From: Bacillus sp. FJAT-27445
Lineage (GTDB): Bacteria; Bacillota; Bacilli; Bacillales; Cytobacillaceae
Length of the DNA stretch: 64,000 nucleotides
Assembly: GCF_001510665.1 (NCBI RefSeq)
Contig: NZ_LMTI01000003.1
Coordinates: forward strand, 645,039-709,038
Reading direction: 5' to 3'
The position numbers were made by a program, and so were the translations under genes. How positions within the stretch are numbered: the stretch's first letter is position 1; each line of letters opens with the position of its first letter. The notes beneath the pieces were generated by a model. The model worked only from the letters and a program-made list of their open reading frames with translations, made no database searches and was not told the origin of the DNA. This document shows positions 53,261 through 63,243 of this stretch, piece after piece.

Positions 53261-53351
53261 TGTTGCGCAACAAATAAATCAATATTATTGGGGGTTAATT
53301 AAAATGGCTGTACGGTTTCAATAAACAAAAAGCTTTGTCTTGTTTCTTTTT

Positions 53352-53384
53352 AAAAAACACCCGCCCAGGCCCTGGACGGGTGTT
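53352..53384 (-). terminator. terminator of uppP
   Basis: On the minus strand ACACCCGTCC pairs with GGGCGGGTGT (loop AGGGCCTG-like) and runs into TTTTTTA. Confidence 0.8.
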
Positions 53385-53395
53385 CCGCTTTGAAA

Positions 53396-54178
53396 TTAAA
53401 ATTTCCCTGTAAATTGAAAGAACAGGACGGCAACGCCCAAAACCCATACATAAATGGCGAATGGTTTCAGGGAGTGGTTCTTTAGGTAGCCAATCATCCA
53501 CTTTACAGCGATATAGCCAAAGATCGCTGAGGAAATGATTCCGATAGTAAGTGCGGAAAGCGATATTGTCTCAGCGCCGCCTCCCATCAGGTCAAAGGAC
53601 TGGAGGATGACCGCTCCAACAATTGCCGGAGTGGACAGGAGGAACGAGAAATAGGCTGCAGTTTCGCGGTCAAGCTTTCTCCACAGCGCGGCAACAATCG
53701 TAAAGCCGGAGCGGGAAATCGCCGGCATGATTGCGGCTGCCTGGAAGAGTCCGATAATGAAGGAGTCTTTGTAGGTGATGTCCTCCATTTTCTTTTGGCC
53801 ATTTTTAATCGTATCGGCCATCCAAAGAAACAGCCCCGTGATGAGGAATTCCCACCCGATGGTTGAGCCCGTTTTTGAAATTTCATCAATATAATCCTTC
53901 AACAAGAGGCCGACAACTACCGCGGGAATCGTTCCGACAGCGAGCAGCCAGGTGAGTTTGCCGAACGGGTTTTTAATGATTTTAAGAAACTCATGTCTGT
54001 AAAAAACGAATACCGCCACAAGGGTCCCGACGTGTAGCATCGTGTCAAGCAACAGCCCTGCTTCCTGGAGGCCAAACAAGTTCCGGCCCAGGTAGAGGTG
54101 GCCAGTTGAGCTGATCGGCAAAAATTCCGTCAATCCCTGAATCAGCCCCAGAATGAATGCTTCAATTTTCGTTAACAT
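53396..54178 (-). CDS. uppP: undecaprenyl-diphosphatase
   Basis: 260 residues, integral membrane. GLTEFLPISSTGHL and PAISRSGFT are the two BacA/UppP active-site motifs; about eight membrane segments fit. It recycles undecaprenyl diphosphate for cell-wall synthesis and gives bacitracin tolerance. ATG 54178 (MLTKIEAFILG) has GGAGGT 7 bp upstream; the frame extends 36 codons further but with unlike composition. Confidence 0.93.
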   Translation of the reverse strand: MLTKIEAFILGLIQGLTEFLPISSTGHLYLGRNLFGLQEAGLLLDTMLHVGTLVAVFVFYRHEFLKIIKNPFGKLTWLLAVGTIPAVVVGLLLKDYIDEISKTGSTIGWEFLITGLFLWMADTIKNGQKKMEDITYKDSFIIGLFQAAAIMPAISRSGFTIVAALWRKLDRETAAYFSFLLSTPAIVGAVILQSFDLMGGGAETISLSALTIGIISSAIFGYIAVKWMIGYLKNHSLKPFAIYVWVLGVAVLFFQFTGKF

Positions 54179-54779
54179 CGCGTACCTCCAAATTTCGTGG
54201 ATAAAGTCTGTAGGCAGGGACGGTGCAATACGCTGGGCGGGAATTGCCATCCATGCCGGCTTGGTGAAAGCAACCTGTCCATCCATCTATGTATATGTTT
54301 AAAATGAATCCGATAGCCCTGAGTGAAACCCTATATAGGGAAAACTAAACAAGAATTTCCAGTGGCACCATTTCATTTTAGATTCCGTTCTGGATAGCCG
54401 TCAAGGAAAAATGTACGTAACGCCATCCAATCATACCGAGTTTGAGGAACCTCAATTGGAGGAAAAGGGAGGAAGGTTGATAAGGAAGTTGGCGCATAAG
54501 CCAATATTAGCCAGAATCGCTTTTATGTTGAGATTTCCTTCTGAAAAAAATATAATGAAGTATTGTAGCCGAACCGTTTTAAGCGGGATTTTTCTTTTAG
54601 ATTTTTTCCGAAAAAGAGGTTCGTTTAAAAAAACTGCCACGCTTAAAAAGGATGAAAGCTTTTGGGTTCTGCCTTGTGCCATCCGTTAAATCAGCCAAGC
54701 GGGCAGCCAAACCATAAACGCACACTAAACGCCTTGATGTTCCCGCTGCGGGACGAGGCGAAGGAGAGCGCCACCAACT
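54179..54779. other. 601-bp gap upstream of uppP and rodA
   Basis: The gap between the divergent uppP and rodA-like genes holds no gene I can support. Open frames at 54411-54689 (plus) and 54452-54682 (minus) lie across each other, lack convincing ribosome sites and resemble no family. Around 54575-54650 there is an A/T-rich stretch with T-runs. Confidence 0.4.
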
Positions 54780-55940
54780 ATGAAAAATACGACTAAAATT
54801 GATTATAATCTTGCACTCATCTTGCTCCTTCTCTTCATGGCCAGCTGCGTTGCCATCTACAGCGCGCAAAGTTCCGGCCAGTACCAAGGGAACTTTTTGC
54901 TCAAGCAGATTCTTTGGTACGCGGTAGGCTCAGGGATTATTGCCGCCGTTATTTCACTTGATTCCGATCAGCTGAAGAAAATAACCTGGTATGCTTACGG
55001 TTTTGGGCTAATTCTGCTTGTGCTCGTTGTGATTGCACCCGAATCGATCGCCCCGCGAATCAATGGGGCGAAATCGTGGTTCAGAGTCCCGGGGCTCGGG
55101 TCGCTTCAGCCTTCTGAATTCGTAAAGGTTTTCATCATTCTTGCTCTTTCAAGGCTAACTTGGGATCACCACCAGAAATATCCGGTTAAAACGACCGGCA
55201 CCGACGTTATTCTTTTGGTGAAATTAGCCGCAGCGACATTTGTGCCGCTCGTTCTCGTCATGCAGCAGCCCGACCTCGGCACATCGCTAGTGTTCATAGC
55301 AATCCTGGTGGGGATGATCTTTATATCGGGCATCACGTGGAAACTGCTCGTCCCGATATTTGCGGGAGGACTTTCATTTACGGCTGCGATCCTGTATTTC
55401 GTCATCTGGAAGCCTGAATGGCTTGAAAAGTACCTTGGTGTACAGCCCTACCAGTTTGGGCGGATATACTCATGGCTCGACCCGTACAACTATCAAAGTT
55501 CAACCGGCTACCAGCTCACTCGCTCACTGCTTGCAATCGGGTCGGGGGAAACGGAAGGAAAGGGGTTTGGCAAGCTTCAGGTCTATTTGCCCGAAAGCCA
55601 TACAGACTTCATATTCGCCGTGGTCGGGGAGCAATTCGGCTTTGTTGGCGCCAGTATTTTAATTTCGCTGTTCTTTTTACTCATTTATCACATTACAAAG
55701 GTAGGTATGGAGACAAAAAACAATTATTACACCTATCTCTGCGTTGGCGTCATCTCGATGATTACTTTCCACGTCTTCCAAAACATCGGCATGACCATCG
55801 GCCTTTTGCCAATCACCGGCATCCCGCTGCCCTTCGTCTCATATGGAGGCAGCTCGCTCATGGGCAATATGCTAGCCATCGCACTCATCTTTTCCATTCG
55901 CTACCATTACAAAAAATACATGTTCTCCACGAAAGAATAG
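54780..55940 (+). CDS. rodA: RodA/FtsW-family SEDS protein
   Basis: 386 residues with about ten membrane segments. SEDS hallmarks are SWFRVPGLGSLQPSEFVKV, MQQPDLGTSLVF, VVGEQFGFVGAS and the terminal GIPLPFVSYGGSS. These proteins polymerise glycan strands with a class B penicillin-binding protein; RodA (elongation) is favoured over FtsW by length, SpoVE is also possible. GAAGGAGAG lies upstream of ATG 54780 with long spacing (about 12 bp). Confidence 0.87.
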   Translation: MKNTTKIDYNLALILLLLFMASCVAIYSAQSSGQYQGNFLLKQILWYAVGSGIIAAVISLDSDQLKKITWYAYGFGLILLVLVVIAPESIAPRINGAKSWFRVPGLGSLQPSEFVKVFIILALSRLTWDHHQKYPVKTTGTDVILLVKLAAATFVPLVLVMQQPDLGTSLVFIAILVGMIFISGITWKLLVPIFAGGLSFTAAILYFVIWKPEWLEKYLGVQPYQFGRIYSWLDPYNYQSSTGYQLTRSLLAIGSGETEGKGFGKLQVYLPESHTDFIFAVVGEQFGFVGASILISLFFLLIYHITKVGMETKNNYYTYLCVGVISMITFHVFQNIGMTIGLLPITGIPLPFVSYGGSSLMGNMLAIALIFSIRYHYKKYMFSTKE

Positions 55941-55969
55941 GTGCCTGGACTTTCCTGGCACCTTTTTTT
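55939..55969 (+). terminator. terminator of rodA
   Basis: AGGTGCC pairs with GGCACCT around TGGACTTTCCT, followed by seven T. It overlaps the last base pair of the stop codon. Confidence 0.85.
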
Positions 55970-56018
55970 ATGAATGGCGCTCGCCCAGGATAGACGCCTG
56001 GTATTCAAATCATCCCGT

Positions 56019-57098
56019 TTATTGAATGACCCCGCTTTCTACGATGTGGACTGTCGGTTTTATATTTACTTTCAAATTTTTGTAGTCTGTGTTTTTCCAC
56101 TTTTTGTAGCTGAAGCCCCGGGTTTTTGATTGGACGAATTGTCCGAAGGCGAATGGATCGACCCCCTTTTGTTGAAATTGTTTGACAAGTTTCCCGGAAT
56201 GCTGACCTATATCGTTTTCCAAGGCGCGTTCAATTTCACTTATGATTTTTTGGTTAAGTTGGTGGCCGGTATACTGAGGAACGTACCCCTTCACCTTAAT
56301 ATGGACATCGATCTCATAAGGATTTCGGCGGACTAATTTCTTTTTAAATTTCGTCTTTATGCTTTCAACCATAGCCTTATTTTTACCAAGAACCACCCTT
56401 TGGGTTCCCTCAGCGTAATTCCCGGTCATGATTTTGAAATAGAACATTTCATTTCGGGGAATTTTATCAACAACCTTTCCATCTTTTAAAAGAGCGATCC
56501 CGTTAAGCTGGACGGCTTTGTCGTCCTTTTTTTTGATAATGGGAAGGTATGCGGTTTTTCCTGTTTGATAAAAATCGGACATGAACAGATGCATATTCGT
56601 TTTCGGCATGTCTCTTGTCTTGATATTATGGTCGAGTAAATCAGAAATATATGAGGAGTTCCCCCTCTTTCCATAATCTCCTTCAAGTATCTCCTGGGCC
56701 TTTCCGTCAACAACTACCAAATATGCTTTCGTTCCGACTCCCGGGTCACGTTGGAGAGCGTCAAGAACTTGATAGATCCCTTTTTTTGCAAAATCCATCC
56801 CAAACAGTGCCACCTCCAAAGAGCCCCCTACAACCGGGTCCGAAGACATCTGATCAAAGTTGTTAAAAAGATCCCGTGTTGGCGAAGCTGAGGTAGTCAG
56901 GGTGTTATTTTCTACATTTTGGTCGGGCATATAGAACGGAATCAGAACTGTTCCGATGACTTTATCCCCTTCACCCTTATCATAGCCAATTCCGGTGACG
57001 AGCCGGACATCGTCAATAATCTCCGTTTGCGCGCATCCAGCTAAAAGAAACAAGGAGCAAAGCCAAACCTGGAAAATGGCCCATTTATTTTTTTTCAT
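56019..57098 (-). CDS. spore germination receptor lipoprotein (GerAC type)
   Basis: 359 residues, Ger(x)C family. Lipobox LLAGC (Cys22) anchors it to the outer face of the inner spore membrane. GIGYDKGEGDKVIGTVLIPF and the C-terminal domain from about residue 220 (GYVPQYTGHQLNQKIISEIE) are typical. It overlaps the permease gene by 14 bases. Third gene of the receptor operon; which germinant is sensed cannot be told. Confidence 0.9.
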   Translation of the reverse strand: MKKNKWAIFQVWLCSLFLLAGCAQTEIIDDVRLVTGIGYDKGEGDKVIGTVLIPFYMPDQNVENNTLTTSASPTRDLFNNFDQMSSDPVVGGSLEVALFGMDFAKKGIYQVLDALQRDPGVGTKAYLVVVDGKAQEILEGDYGKRGNSSYISDLLDHNIKTRDMPKTNMHLFMSDFYQTGKTAYLPIIKKKDDKAVQLNGIALLKDGKVVDKIPRNEMFYFKIMTGNYAEGTQRVVLGKNKAMVESIKTKFKKKLVRRNPYEIDVHIKVKGYVPQYTGHQLNQKIISEIERALENDIGQHSGKLVKQFQQKGVDPFAFGQFVQSKTRGFSYKKWKNTDYKNLKVNIKPTVHIVESGVIQ

Positions 57099-58182
57099 TG
57101 CCTTTCACCTTCCTAGCGATAAGAACTGCGATAAAAAGGAGGGGTAAATAACCGAAATTTAGAACGAATCCCGTTTTTCCTAAGAATGTAGTTAATACAG
57201 CCTCCTGTTCCCGGGATTGAATAAGGGTTAAAGAGATAAGGGTCACTACAGCAAGTACATAAACACTGTATCTCTGTTTTATATGAAAGGTACGCTTTAA
57301 TATTCGTGAGGCAGCCCACAGGCCGATGCAAACAATCGGAAGGACGTTTAGTGCCCAGGTAGCAATTCCGATATATTCAAACCGCTCGATGAAAGGCATT
57401 TCCACAATTTTAAACATGGAGAGCGTTGCCCAAATCGTCCGTTGCAGCTGGCCTTCGGAATAATAGCCAAATGAAACCAAAGCGATGAAAACATATTGAA
57501 TAGTTGTAAACAGAATCGCACGCTGCGCCCATTTATGCGAGGACTGGGGATTTTTAATAAAAGGATAGAAAACAAGCAGAGTCTCCCAGCCTAGATAGGT
57601 GAATGACATGTGTAACGCCGCAAGCCCTAAATCCTTAAATGAATGATCCAAAATAGGCAGCAAATCCGTGTAGTCGGAATAAGGAATCGTGTACAAGAAA
57701 ACGAACAACAAATAAAAAGTCAAGACAATCCCGAAAAAAGCGATCCCAGTAATCGTCCTGAATCCGCCTTGAATGACGTAAATGGCCAGCAGGAGAAACG
57801 CAAGTCCAAACCAGAAGGTGCTAAAGCCGGGGAACATCCAAACCTGGACAATTTGAATAAAGCTCCTAAGCGAAACAATGGAAGTTAATATAAAATAAAG
57901 GATCAACGGAAGGCTGATTAATCTTCCGAGCAACTTGCCGAAAGTAAACTGATGAATGGAGACAATATCCCCCCCGGCAATTCCCGCCATTTTATAAACC
58001 ATCCACACTAAAGGATGTATCGCAAGACCGCCGATTAAGACGGAAATCCAGGCATCGTAGCCCGCGTATTTGGCAATGATTCGCTGAAACCCGAGTACCC
58101 CAACCCCGAACTGCATTGCGTGAATGATGAAGAAAACGAGGAATGGGGAAACTTTTGCCTTATCCGGAACCATTTCAGACAT
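57085..58182 (-). CDS. spore germination receptor permease (GerAB type)
   Basis: 365 residues with about ten membrane segments, amino acid permease fold (GVGVLGFQRIIAKYAGYDAW, SLRSFIQIVQVWMFPG). GerAB subunits bind the germinant. I choose ATG 58182 (MSEMVPDKAKV), seven bases after AAGGGGTGG; a GTG nine bases earlier overlaps that site. It lies between gerAA- and gerAC-type genes with minimal gaps. Confidence 0.88.
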   Translation of the reverse strand: MSEMVPDKAKVSPFLVFFIIHAMQFGVGVLGFQRIIAKYAGYDAWISVLIGGLAIHPLVWMVYKMAGIAGGDIVSIHQFTFGKLLGRLISLPLILYFILTSIVSLRSFIQIVQVWMFPGFSTFWFGLAFLLLAIYVIQGGFRTITGIAFFGIVLTFYLLFVFLYTIPYSDYTDLLPILDHSFKDLGLAALHMSFTYLGWETLLVFYPFIKNPQSSHKWAQRAILFTTIQYVFIALVSFGYYSEGQLQRTIWATLSMFKIVEMPFIERFEYIGIATWALNVLPIVCIGLWAASRILKRTFHIKQRYSVYVLAVVTLISLTLIQSREQEAVLTTFLGKTGFVLNFGYLPLLFIAVLIARKVKGNEKK

Positions 58183-58196
58183 TCCATCCACCCCTT

Positions 58197-59675
58197 CTAG
58201 TCGTCTATGTCTATCATTTCCCTTAGCTTCTTCATGTTTTTTGGATTGAAACGGAATGGATTTTTCGTACGTAAAAACAGCGGCCTGGTCTTCTCCGCTG
58301 GAAACGGGAACCGGATGAGAACATCCTTGTTATCGGCCAGCCGAGGCGGGTATAAAGGCTGAAGAAACGGCCTGTTCATGGAAGTAAGCCTAATTAAATG
58401 AGTTAGCAATATACAGAAGCAAAAGACTATGCCCAGCAATCCCCAAAACGAAGCAAACAGCAAAAATGGAAAGCGCAACAGCCGGATTGTATTGCCCATT
58501 TTGTAAACAGGCGTCGTAAATGAGGCGAGCCCTGCAAGTGCTACAAAAATGAGCAGGACGTTGCTCGTAAGACCCGCTTGAACCGAGGCTGTCCCAAGGA
58601 CAATACCTCCTACAATACCGATTGTTTGGCCAACCTTTGTCGGGAGGCGGGCGCCGGCCTCGCGGAGCAGTTCAATTGTCAATTCGAGGAAAAGCGCCTC
58701 AAGGATCGGAGGAAATGGGATCACTCTCCTCGAACTGACTAGCGTATAAAGCAGGTCCTTTGGAATCAGTTCGTAATGATACGTCAGGACCGCGACATAT
58801 ACAGGAGTGATTAATACCGAAAACACGATTGAAAAAAAACGGATCATCCTAAAAAAGGTTGCGAGTATCCAGTTCAAGTAATAATCATCAAATGAGCTAA
58901 AAAACTCGCCAAGCGTTGTAGGCCCTATCAACGCATGCGGCGATCCATCGACAAGGACGGCGACTTTTCCTTCCGCAAGAATTGCAGCCACCCGGTCCGG
59001 CCGTTCCGTATCGAGAAGCTGTGGGAAAGGAGAATACGTATTATCTGAAACCAGCTGCACGACGTAGGAACTGTCGATAATCGCATCAAAATCGATTGCT
59101 TTTATCCGGTCCGTAATGGTTTTTACATTGTCAGGGTCGGTAATCCCATCAATATGAATAACAGAAACCCTTGTTTTTGTGAGCGAACCGATAATGATTT
59201 CCTCGATAACAAGTTCCTTAATCGGCAGACGCTTGCGGATCAGGTTTGTATTGACCACAATTGACTCCACAAACGCTTCCTTTGGCCCGATGACGCTGAA
59301 TTCGACCTCGGGCGGGGAAATCGTACGAACATTGGCCTCTATCGTTTCAAAAAGGGCGAACTTCCCCGGGTCTGTCCCGACAGTCAAAAGAAGATAGCCT
59401 CTCAGCACCTTATCCTCAAGCTTATCCGGTTTGTCCAAAATCTCTATTCCAGTAATAGGCACCAATGCCGTCACATCATCAATAAACTCGAAGTGCCGTT
59501 CCAGCAGATAGGGAAGTATATTCCTCTGCACAATATTCTCGTCTACCAGAGTTGAAAAAAATGATATGTGGAACTTCACACCCGTCTTCCGATTCGAATA
59601 TTCCTGCTGTACAAAATCATTCGACCGCAAAATAATCTCCGGAAGCGGCACCTCCACTCCAGTCTTCCGCCCCAT
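58197..59675 (-). CDS. spore germination receptor subunit (GerAA type)
   Basis: 492 residues. A soluble N-terminal half of about 240 residues (YVVQLVSDNTYSPFPQLLDT, the GPTTLGEFFSSFDDYY edge) is followed by five membrane segments with FPPILEALFLELTIELLREA and GAARLP-like RLPTKVGQTIGIVGG, then a cytoplasmic tail. It forms a GerA complex with the next two products in the forespore membrane. In B. subtilis such operons are sigma-G dependent; no clear sigma-G promoter was identified here. Confidence 0.92.
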   Translation of the reverse strand: MGRKTGVEVPLPEIILRSNDFVQQEYSNRKTGVKFHISFFSTLVDENIVQRNILPYLLERHFEFIDDVTALVPITGIEILDKPDKLEDKVLRGYLLLTVGTDPGKFALFETIEANVRTISPPEVEFSVIGPKEAFVESIVVNTNLIRKRLPIKELVIEEIIIGSLTKTRVSVIHIDGITDPDNVKTITDRIKAIDFDAIIDSSYVVQLVSDNTYSPFPQLLDTERPDRVAAILAEGKVAVLVDGSPHALIGPTTLGEFFSSFDDYYLNWILATFFRMIRFFSIVFSVLITPVYVAVLTYHYELIPKDLLYTLVSSRRVIPFPPILEALFLELTIELLREAGARLPTKVGQTIGIVGGIVLGTASVQAGLTSNVLLIFVALAGLASFTTPVYKMGNTIRLLRFPFLLFASFWGLLGIVFCFCILLTHLIRLTSMNRPFLQPLYPPRLADNKDVLIRFPFPAEKTRPLFLRTKNPFRFNPKNMKKLREMIDIDD

Positions 59676-59848
59676 CGCTTACACCTCCACAAAATCAACA
59701 AACTTATTATTTACCGGAAAAGGCAGTTTTATGAAAAGGAAAATAGAGTAGGAGCGTTCCTTCCTCCCACGCCACAAATTGTATTGTGGGTGAAATACCC
59801 TGATAAGTAAAAATAGAGGCGCGGGAGCAACCTCTTGTTGCTAAAGAG

Positions 59849-59880
59849 CAAAAAAAGGCACCCGCAATCGCAGGTGCCAA
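59849..59880 (-). terminator. terminator of the siderophore-binding protein gene
   Basis: On the minus strand GGCACCTGCG pairs with CGCGGGTGCC-like arm (GGCACC/GGTGCC core) around ATTG and runs into TTTTTTT. Confidence 0.8.
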
Positions 59881-59919
59881 ACGTTTATATAGAAAGGGGA
59901 GTTTTCAAGTAAACCGAAA

Positions 59920-60885
59920 TTACTGTGCAAAAATCTTTTCAATGTCATCTAGCATCAGGTTAGCCGCGATGACGCCTCCGGCTGTGTTCCAAATCGTATC
60001 ACTGACTTGGTGGACATTGCCCTTTTTGGAAACCTCAAGGTTTTTGAAAAGCGGGTCTTCAATCCATTGTTTTTCAACCTGGGACGCCTTGCCGTCGCCT
60101 TCTTCATACGTGAAGTAGAAGAGGACGTCGCCATCCATTGCCGGGATGCGTTCCTTCGTTACGTTCTTTTCGGCAAAATCGTCCACGTCCTGGCTTTCCG
60201 GACGGGCAAAACCAAGTTCATTAAGGATAACGCCGGAGAATGTGTCCTTATGGTATATCCTGACATCTCCTGCCATGAAACGAACCATGGAAACCTTCAT
60301 ATTAAGCTTATCGCCAAGCGTGCCTTTCAAGTCCTCAATACGCTTGTCGTAATTCGCAAGCACTTCCTTGCCTTTTTCTTCTTTATTAACAGCTTTTGCA
60401 TAAAGTTCGAAGTTTTGCTTCCAGTCGCCGCGGAGCGTTTCCGCGAAAACGGTCGGTGCAATTGCGCTCAACTGCTCATAAATTTCTTCCTGGCGCATTT
60501 TGTTTCCAATGATCAAATCGGGTTTCAACGCTGCAATAGCTTCCACATTGACCTGGCTTTCAACGCCGACAACTTTAGCATCCTTCATATCGTCTTTAAT
60601 ATGCTCGTACCAAGGGTCTCCTGTCCACGATTGAACAGCGCCGACTGGTTTAACGCCAAGAGCTAGCAAGGCCTCGGTTCCTTCATTTGTTAAAATAACG
60701 ACGCGTTCAGGCGCTTTTTTAAGGGTGGTAGTTCCCATTGCGTGTTCAACGGTATAACTATGGGATTCATCTACTTTAGGCTTTTCGCTGCCTTTCGAGT
60801 TGTCCTTTTCATTCCCGCCGCAAGCCGCCAAGAGCAGTACCGCGAAAATCGCCATAAGAGAGAATATGTACCGAATATTCTTCAT
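59920..60885 (-). CDS. yfiY: iron-siderophore binding lipoprotein
   Basis: 321 residues. Lipobox LLAAC (Cys22), then a FecB/FhuD-type domain: PERVVILTNEGTEALLALG, NVEAIAALKPDLIIGNK, YEQLSAIAPTVF. It resembles YfiY, the schizokinen/arthrobactin binding protein of B. subtilis. It is divergent from its permease genes, with three Fur-like boxes between. The substrate type is inferred from family resemblance. Confidence 0.85.
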   Translation of the reverse strand: MKNIRYIFSLMAIFAVLLLAACGGNEKDNSKGSEKPKVDESHSYTVEHAMGTTTLKKAPERVVILTNEGTEALLALGVKPVGAVQSWTGDPWYEHIKDDMKDAKVVGVESQVNVEAIAALKPDLIIGNKMRQEEIYEQLSAIAPTVFAETLRGDWKQNFELYAKAVNKEEKGKEVLANYDKRIEDLKGTLGDKLNMKVSMVRFMAGDVRIYHKDTFSGVILNELGFARPESQDVDDFAEKNVTKERIPAMDGDVLFYFTYEEGDGKASQVEKQWIEDPLFKNLEVSKKGNVHQVSDTIWNTAGGVIAANLMLDDIEKIFAQ

Positions 60886-60913
60886 GATTGTAATGCCTCC
60901 TGATAAATGTTAA

Positions 60914-60928
60914 TGATAATCATTTTCA
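60914..60928 (-). promoter_or_regulatory. Fur box 1
   Basis: TGATAATCATTTTCA differs from the Bacillus 7-1-7 Fur consensus at one position. It lies 29 bp upstream of the yfiY start, so it likely covers that promoter and represses in iron-rich conditions. Confidence 0.85.
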
Positions 60929-60976
60929 ATGACATCCTCATCATAAAATGATAAAATCAACATGTCAATGGTTAAT

Positions 60977-60991
60977 TGAAAATTATTCTCA
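60977..60991. promoter_or_regulatory. Fur box 2
   Basis: TGAAAATTATTCTCA matches the Fur 7-1-7 pattern with two mismatches, midway between the divergent genes. Confidence 0.7.
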
Positions 60992-61032
60992 AGTAACAGG
61001 CAGAACTGAAAACAGTGGAAATAAACGTTAAA

Positions 61033-61047
61033 TGAAAATGATTCTCA
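61033..61047 (+). promoter_or_regulatory. Fur box 3 with downstream promoter
   Basis: TGAAAATGATTCTCA lies just upstream of a TTGACA (61054-61059) and a TAGACT (61077-61082) 17 bp apart, the probable yfiZ promoter. Fur bound here would block polymerase access. Confidence 0.75.
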
Positions 61048-61131
61048 AAGTCATTGACACTGCACTTGTACCGCCTTAGACTAGATATATGTAACTAGTC
61101 AAACAATGTAGATGTGGGAAAGGTTTTCATT

Positions 61132-62139
61132 ATGGTTCTCCTTAAAAATACAGGATTAAAATGGCTTGGCCTTTTAGGAGCCATCGTTTTGCTGCTAGCC
61201 CTGATGGTGGCGAGCATCGTCTTTGGCTACACCGATACAACAATCAAAATGGCCATTGACACATTTACCAAGTTTAATGGATCGAATGAACATATAATCA
61301 TTGAGTCGGTCCGGCTGCCCCGCGCGCTTATCGCCGCAGCAGTTGGAGCGAGTCTTGGCGTGTCCGGGGTTCTCCTCCAGACTCTGACAAAAAATCCGCT
61401 TGCATCGCCTGATATATTTGGCGTCAATGCCGGTGCGGGGATGATGGTCGTTATCGCCGTTACCCTTATCAAAGTGGACAGCATCCAGGCTTTCACCTGG
61501 CTATCATTCTTTGGAGCGGCTGCGGCTGCAATCGGCGTCTACACAATCGGTTCATTCGGCCGCGAAGGGCTAACACCGATGAAGCTCACCCTTGCTGGCG
61601 CCGCGCTATCAGCGATGTTCGCAAGTTTTACTCAAGGCCTGCTCGTATTGAACGAAGCAGCGCTTGAGCAGGTGTTATTCTGGCTTGCCGGCTCCGTAGC
61701 CAACCGCGATCTTGAAAACCTGATTGCCGTACTTCCATACCTGGCTGTCGGCTGGATCGGGTCACTCTTAATCGCATCAAAAATGAATGTCCTTTCCATG
61801 GGCGAGGACGTGGCGAAAGGTCTAGGGCTGAACACCGCTTTTGTTAAAATTGGCATCGGAATCCTTGTCATCCTGCTTGCCGGCGGGGCGGTCGCGGTTG
61901 CCGGGCCGATTGGGTTCATAGGCATCGTCATCCCGCATATCACCCGCTCAATCGTCGGCATCGACCACCGCTGGGTCATCCCGTTTGCCGCACTCCTTGG
62001 AGCCATGCTCCTACTGGCGGCGGATATCGGCTCCCGGTACCTGCTTATGCCGCAGGAAGTTCCGGTTGGCGTCACCACAGCGATCATCGGCACCCCATTT
62101 TTCATCTATATTGCGAGAAGGGGGTTCAATAGCCGATGA
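61132..62139 (+). CDS. yfiZ: iron-siderophore ABC permease 1
   Basis: 335 residues, FecCD family with about nine membrane segments: IESVRLPRALIAAAVGASLG, TKNPLASPDIFGVNAGAG and GPIGFIGIVIPHITRSIVG, the coupling region. I begin at ATG 61132, preceded by GGGAAAGG; a GTG 18 bp upstream contains that site. It overlaps the next gene by four bases. Confidence 0.88.
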   Translation: MVLLKNTGLKWLGLLGAIVLLLALMVASIVFGYTDTTIKMAIDTFTKFNGSNEHIIIESVRLPRALIAAAVGASLGVSGVLLQTLTKNPLASPDIFGVNAGAGMMVVIAVTLIKVDSIQAFTWLSFFGAAAAAIGVYTIGSFGREGLTPMKLTLAGAALSAMFASFTQGLLVLNEAALEQVLFWLAGSVANRDLENLIAVLPYLAVGWIGSLLIASKMNVLSMGEDVAKGLGLNTAFVKIGIGILVILLAGGAVAVAGPIGFIGIVIPHITRSIVGIDHRWVIPFAALLGAMLLLAADIGSRYLLMPQEVPVGVTTAIIGTPFFIYIARRGFNSR

Positions 62140-63191
62140 GCCAATTCAGGAATATTCGTATTTTGAAAGGAAAAATTTCTTTCCTTCTTGATAAAAAAGC
62201 ACTGATTACCTTTACCAGCCTTGCTTTGGCCGCATTCGCCGTGTTTGTTGTGAGCACGGGGATGGGGGAAATGAAGATCAGCCCGCTCACTGTCCTCAAA
62301 GTTTTCTTTGGCGGCGGAACCGAGATGGACCAGCTGATCATAAAATCGTTCAGGCTGCCGCGCATCATTATCGCGCTCACCGTCGGCATGGGGCTCGCCG
62401 TTGCAGGCGGCATCCTTCAGGGGATGATCCGCAACCCGCTCGCATCGCCAGATATTCTCGGTATTACTGGCGGGGCGTCGGTTGCAGTTGTTGGTTTTCT
62501 GGCAGTATTCAGCGATAGAAGCAACGCACTGACAGTCAGCATCGCCTGGCTTCCGGTAGCCGCATTCATCGGCGCCGCGGCTGCTGCCTTCCTTGTTTAC
62601 ATCCTTGCCTGGAAAAATGGCGTCTCGCCAATCCGGCTAGTCCTGATTGGGATTGGCCTAATGGCATTGATGAAGGCATTAACAACGATGATGATGATAC
62701 TAGGGCCAATTTTCCAGGCAAGCCAGGCAAATATTTGGATTACTGGAACTGTTTACGGCTCGACCTGGGCGAACGTGTCAATCGCACTGCCGGCAACAAT
62801 CATATTAATAGTACTAGCCATTATCTCAGCAAGGAACTTGAACATCCAGGAACTCGGCGATGATGTTGCAACCGGCCTTGGCTCACGCGTGCAAAAACAG
62901 CGCTTTGCCTTGCTTGCGATTTCAACGGGGCTAATCGGAACATCGGTTGCCTTTGCGGGCGGCATTGGCTTTGTCGGCCTCATGGCGCCGCATATGGCGC
63001 GCAGGCTTGTAGGGTCATCCTTTGGAGCACTCCTTCCGGTATCAGCCATTTTAGGCGGAATACTCGTCATGGCTGCCGATTTAATAGGAAGAACCATGTT
63101 CTCCCCGCTTGAAGTACCCGCCGGCGTCTTCACCGCGGGCATCGGGGCACCCTACTTCATCTACCTTTTATTTAAAACAAGGAACCAGTAG
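62136..63191 (+). CDS. yfhA: iron-siderophore ABC permease 2
   Basis: 351 residues, second FecCD permease: SFRLPRIIIALTVGMGLAVA, IRNPLASPDILGITGGAS, AGGIGFVGLMAPHMARRLVG. It pairs with the first permease as a heterodimer. Translation is coupled through ATGA. A dispersed repeat lies between it and the ATPase gene. Confidence 0.88.
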   Translation: MSQFRNIRILKGKISFLLDKKALITFTSLALAAFAVFVVSTGMGEMKISPLTVLKVFFGGGTEMDQLIIKSFRLPRIIIALTVGMGLAVAGGILQGMIRNPLASPDILGITGGASVAVVGFLAVFSDRSNALTVSIAWLPVAAFIGAAAAAFLVYILAWKNGVSPIRLVLIGIGLMALMKALTTMMMILGPIFQASQANIWITGTVYGSTWANVSIALPATIILIVLAIISARNLNIQELGDDVATGLGSRVQKQRFALLAISTGLIGTSVAFAGGIGFVGLMAPHMARRLVGSSFGALLPVSAILGGILVMAADLIGRTMFSPLEVPAGVFTAGIGAPYFIYLLFKTRNQ

Positions 63192-63243
63192 GGGATTATG
63201 CGAAGGCGGAAATTGTTAAAGGATAGAGTTGATTTTTAACTGC

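Noticed and set aside
54411-54689. 92-residue plus-strand frame before rodA
   Set aside because: A similar open frame lies on the opposite strand, and there is no family resemblance.
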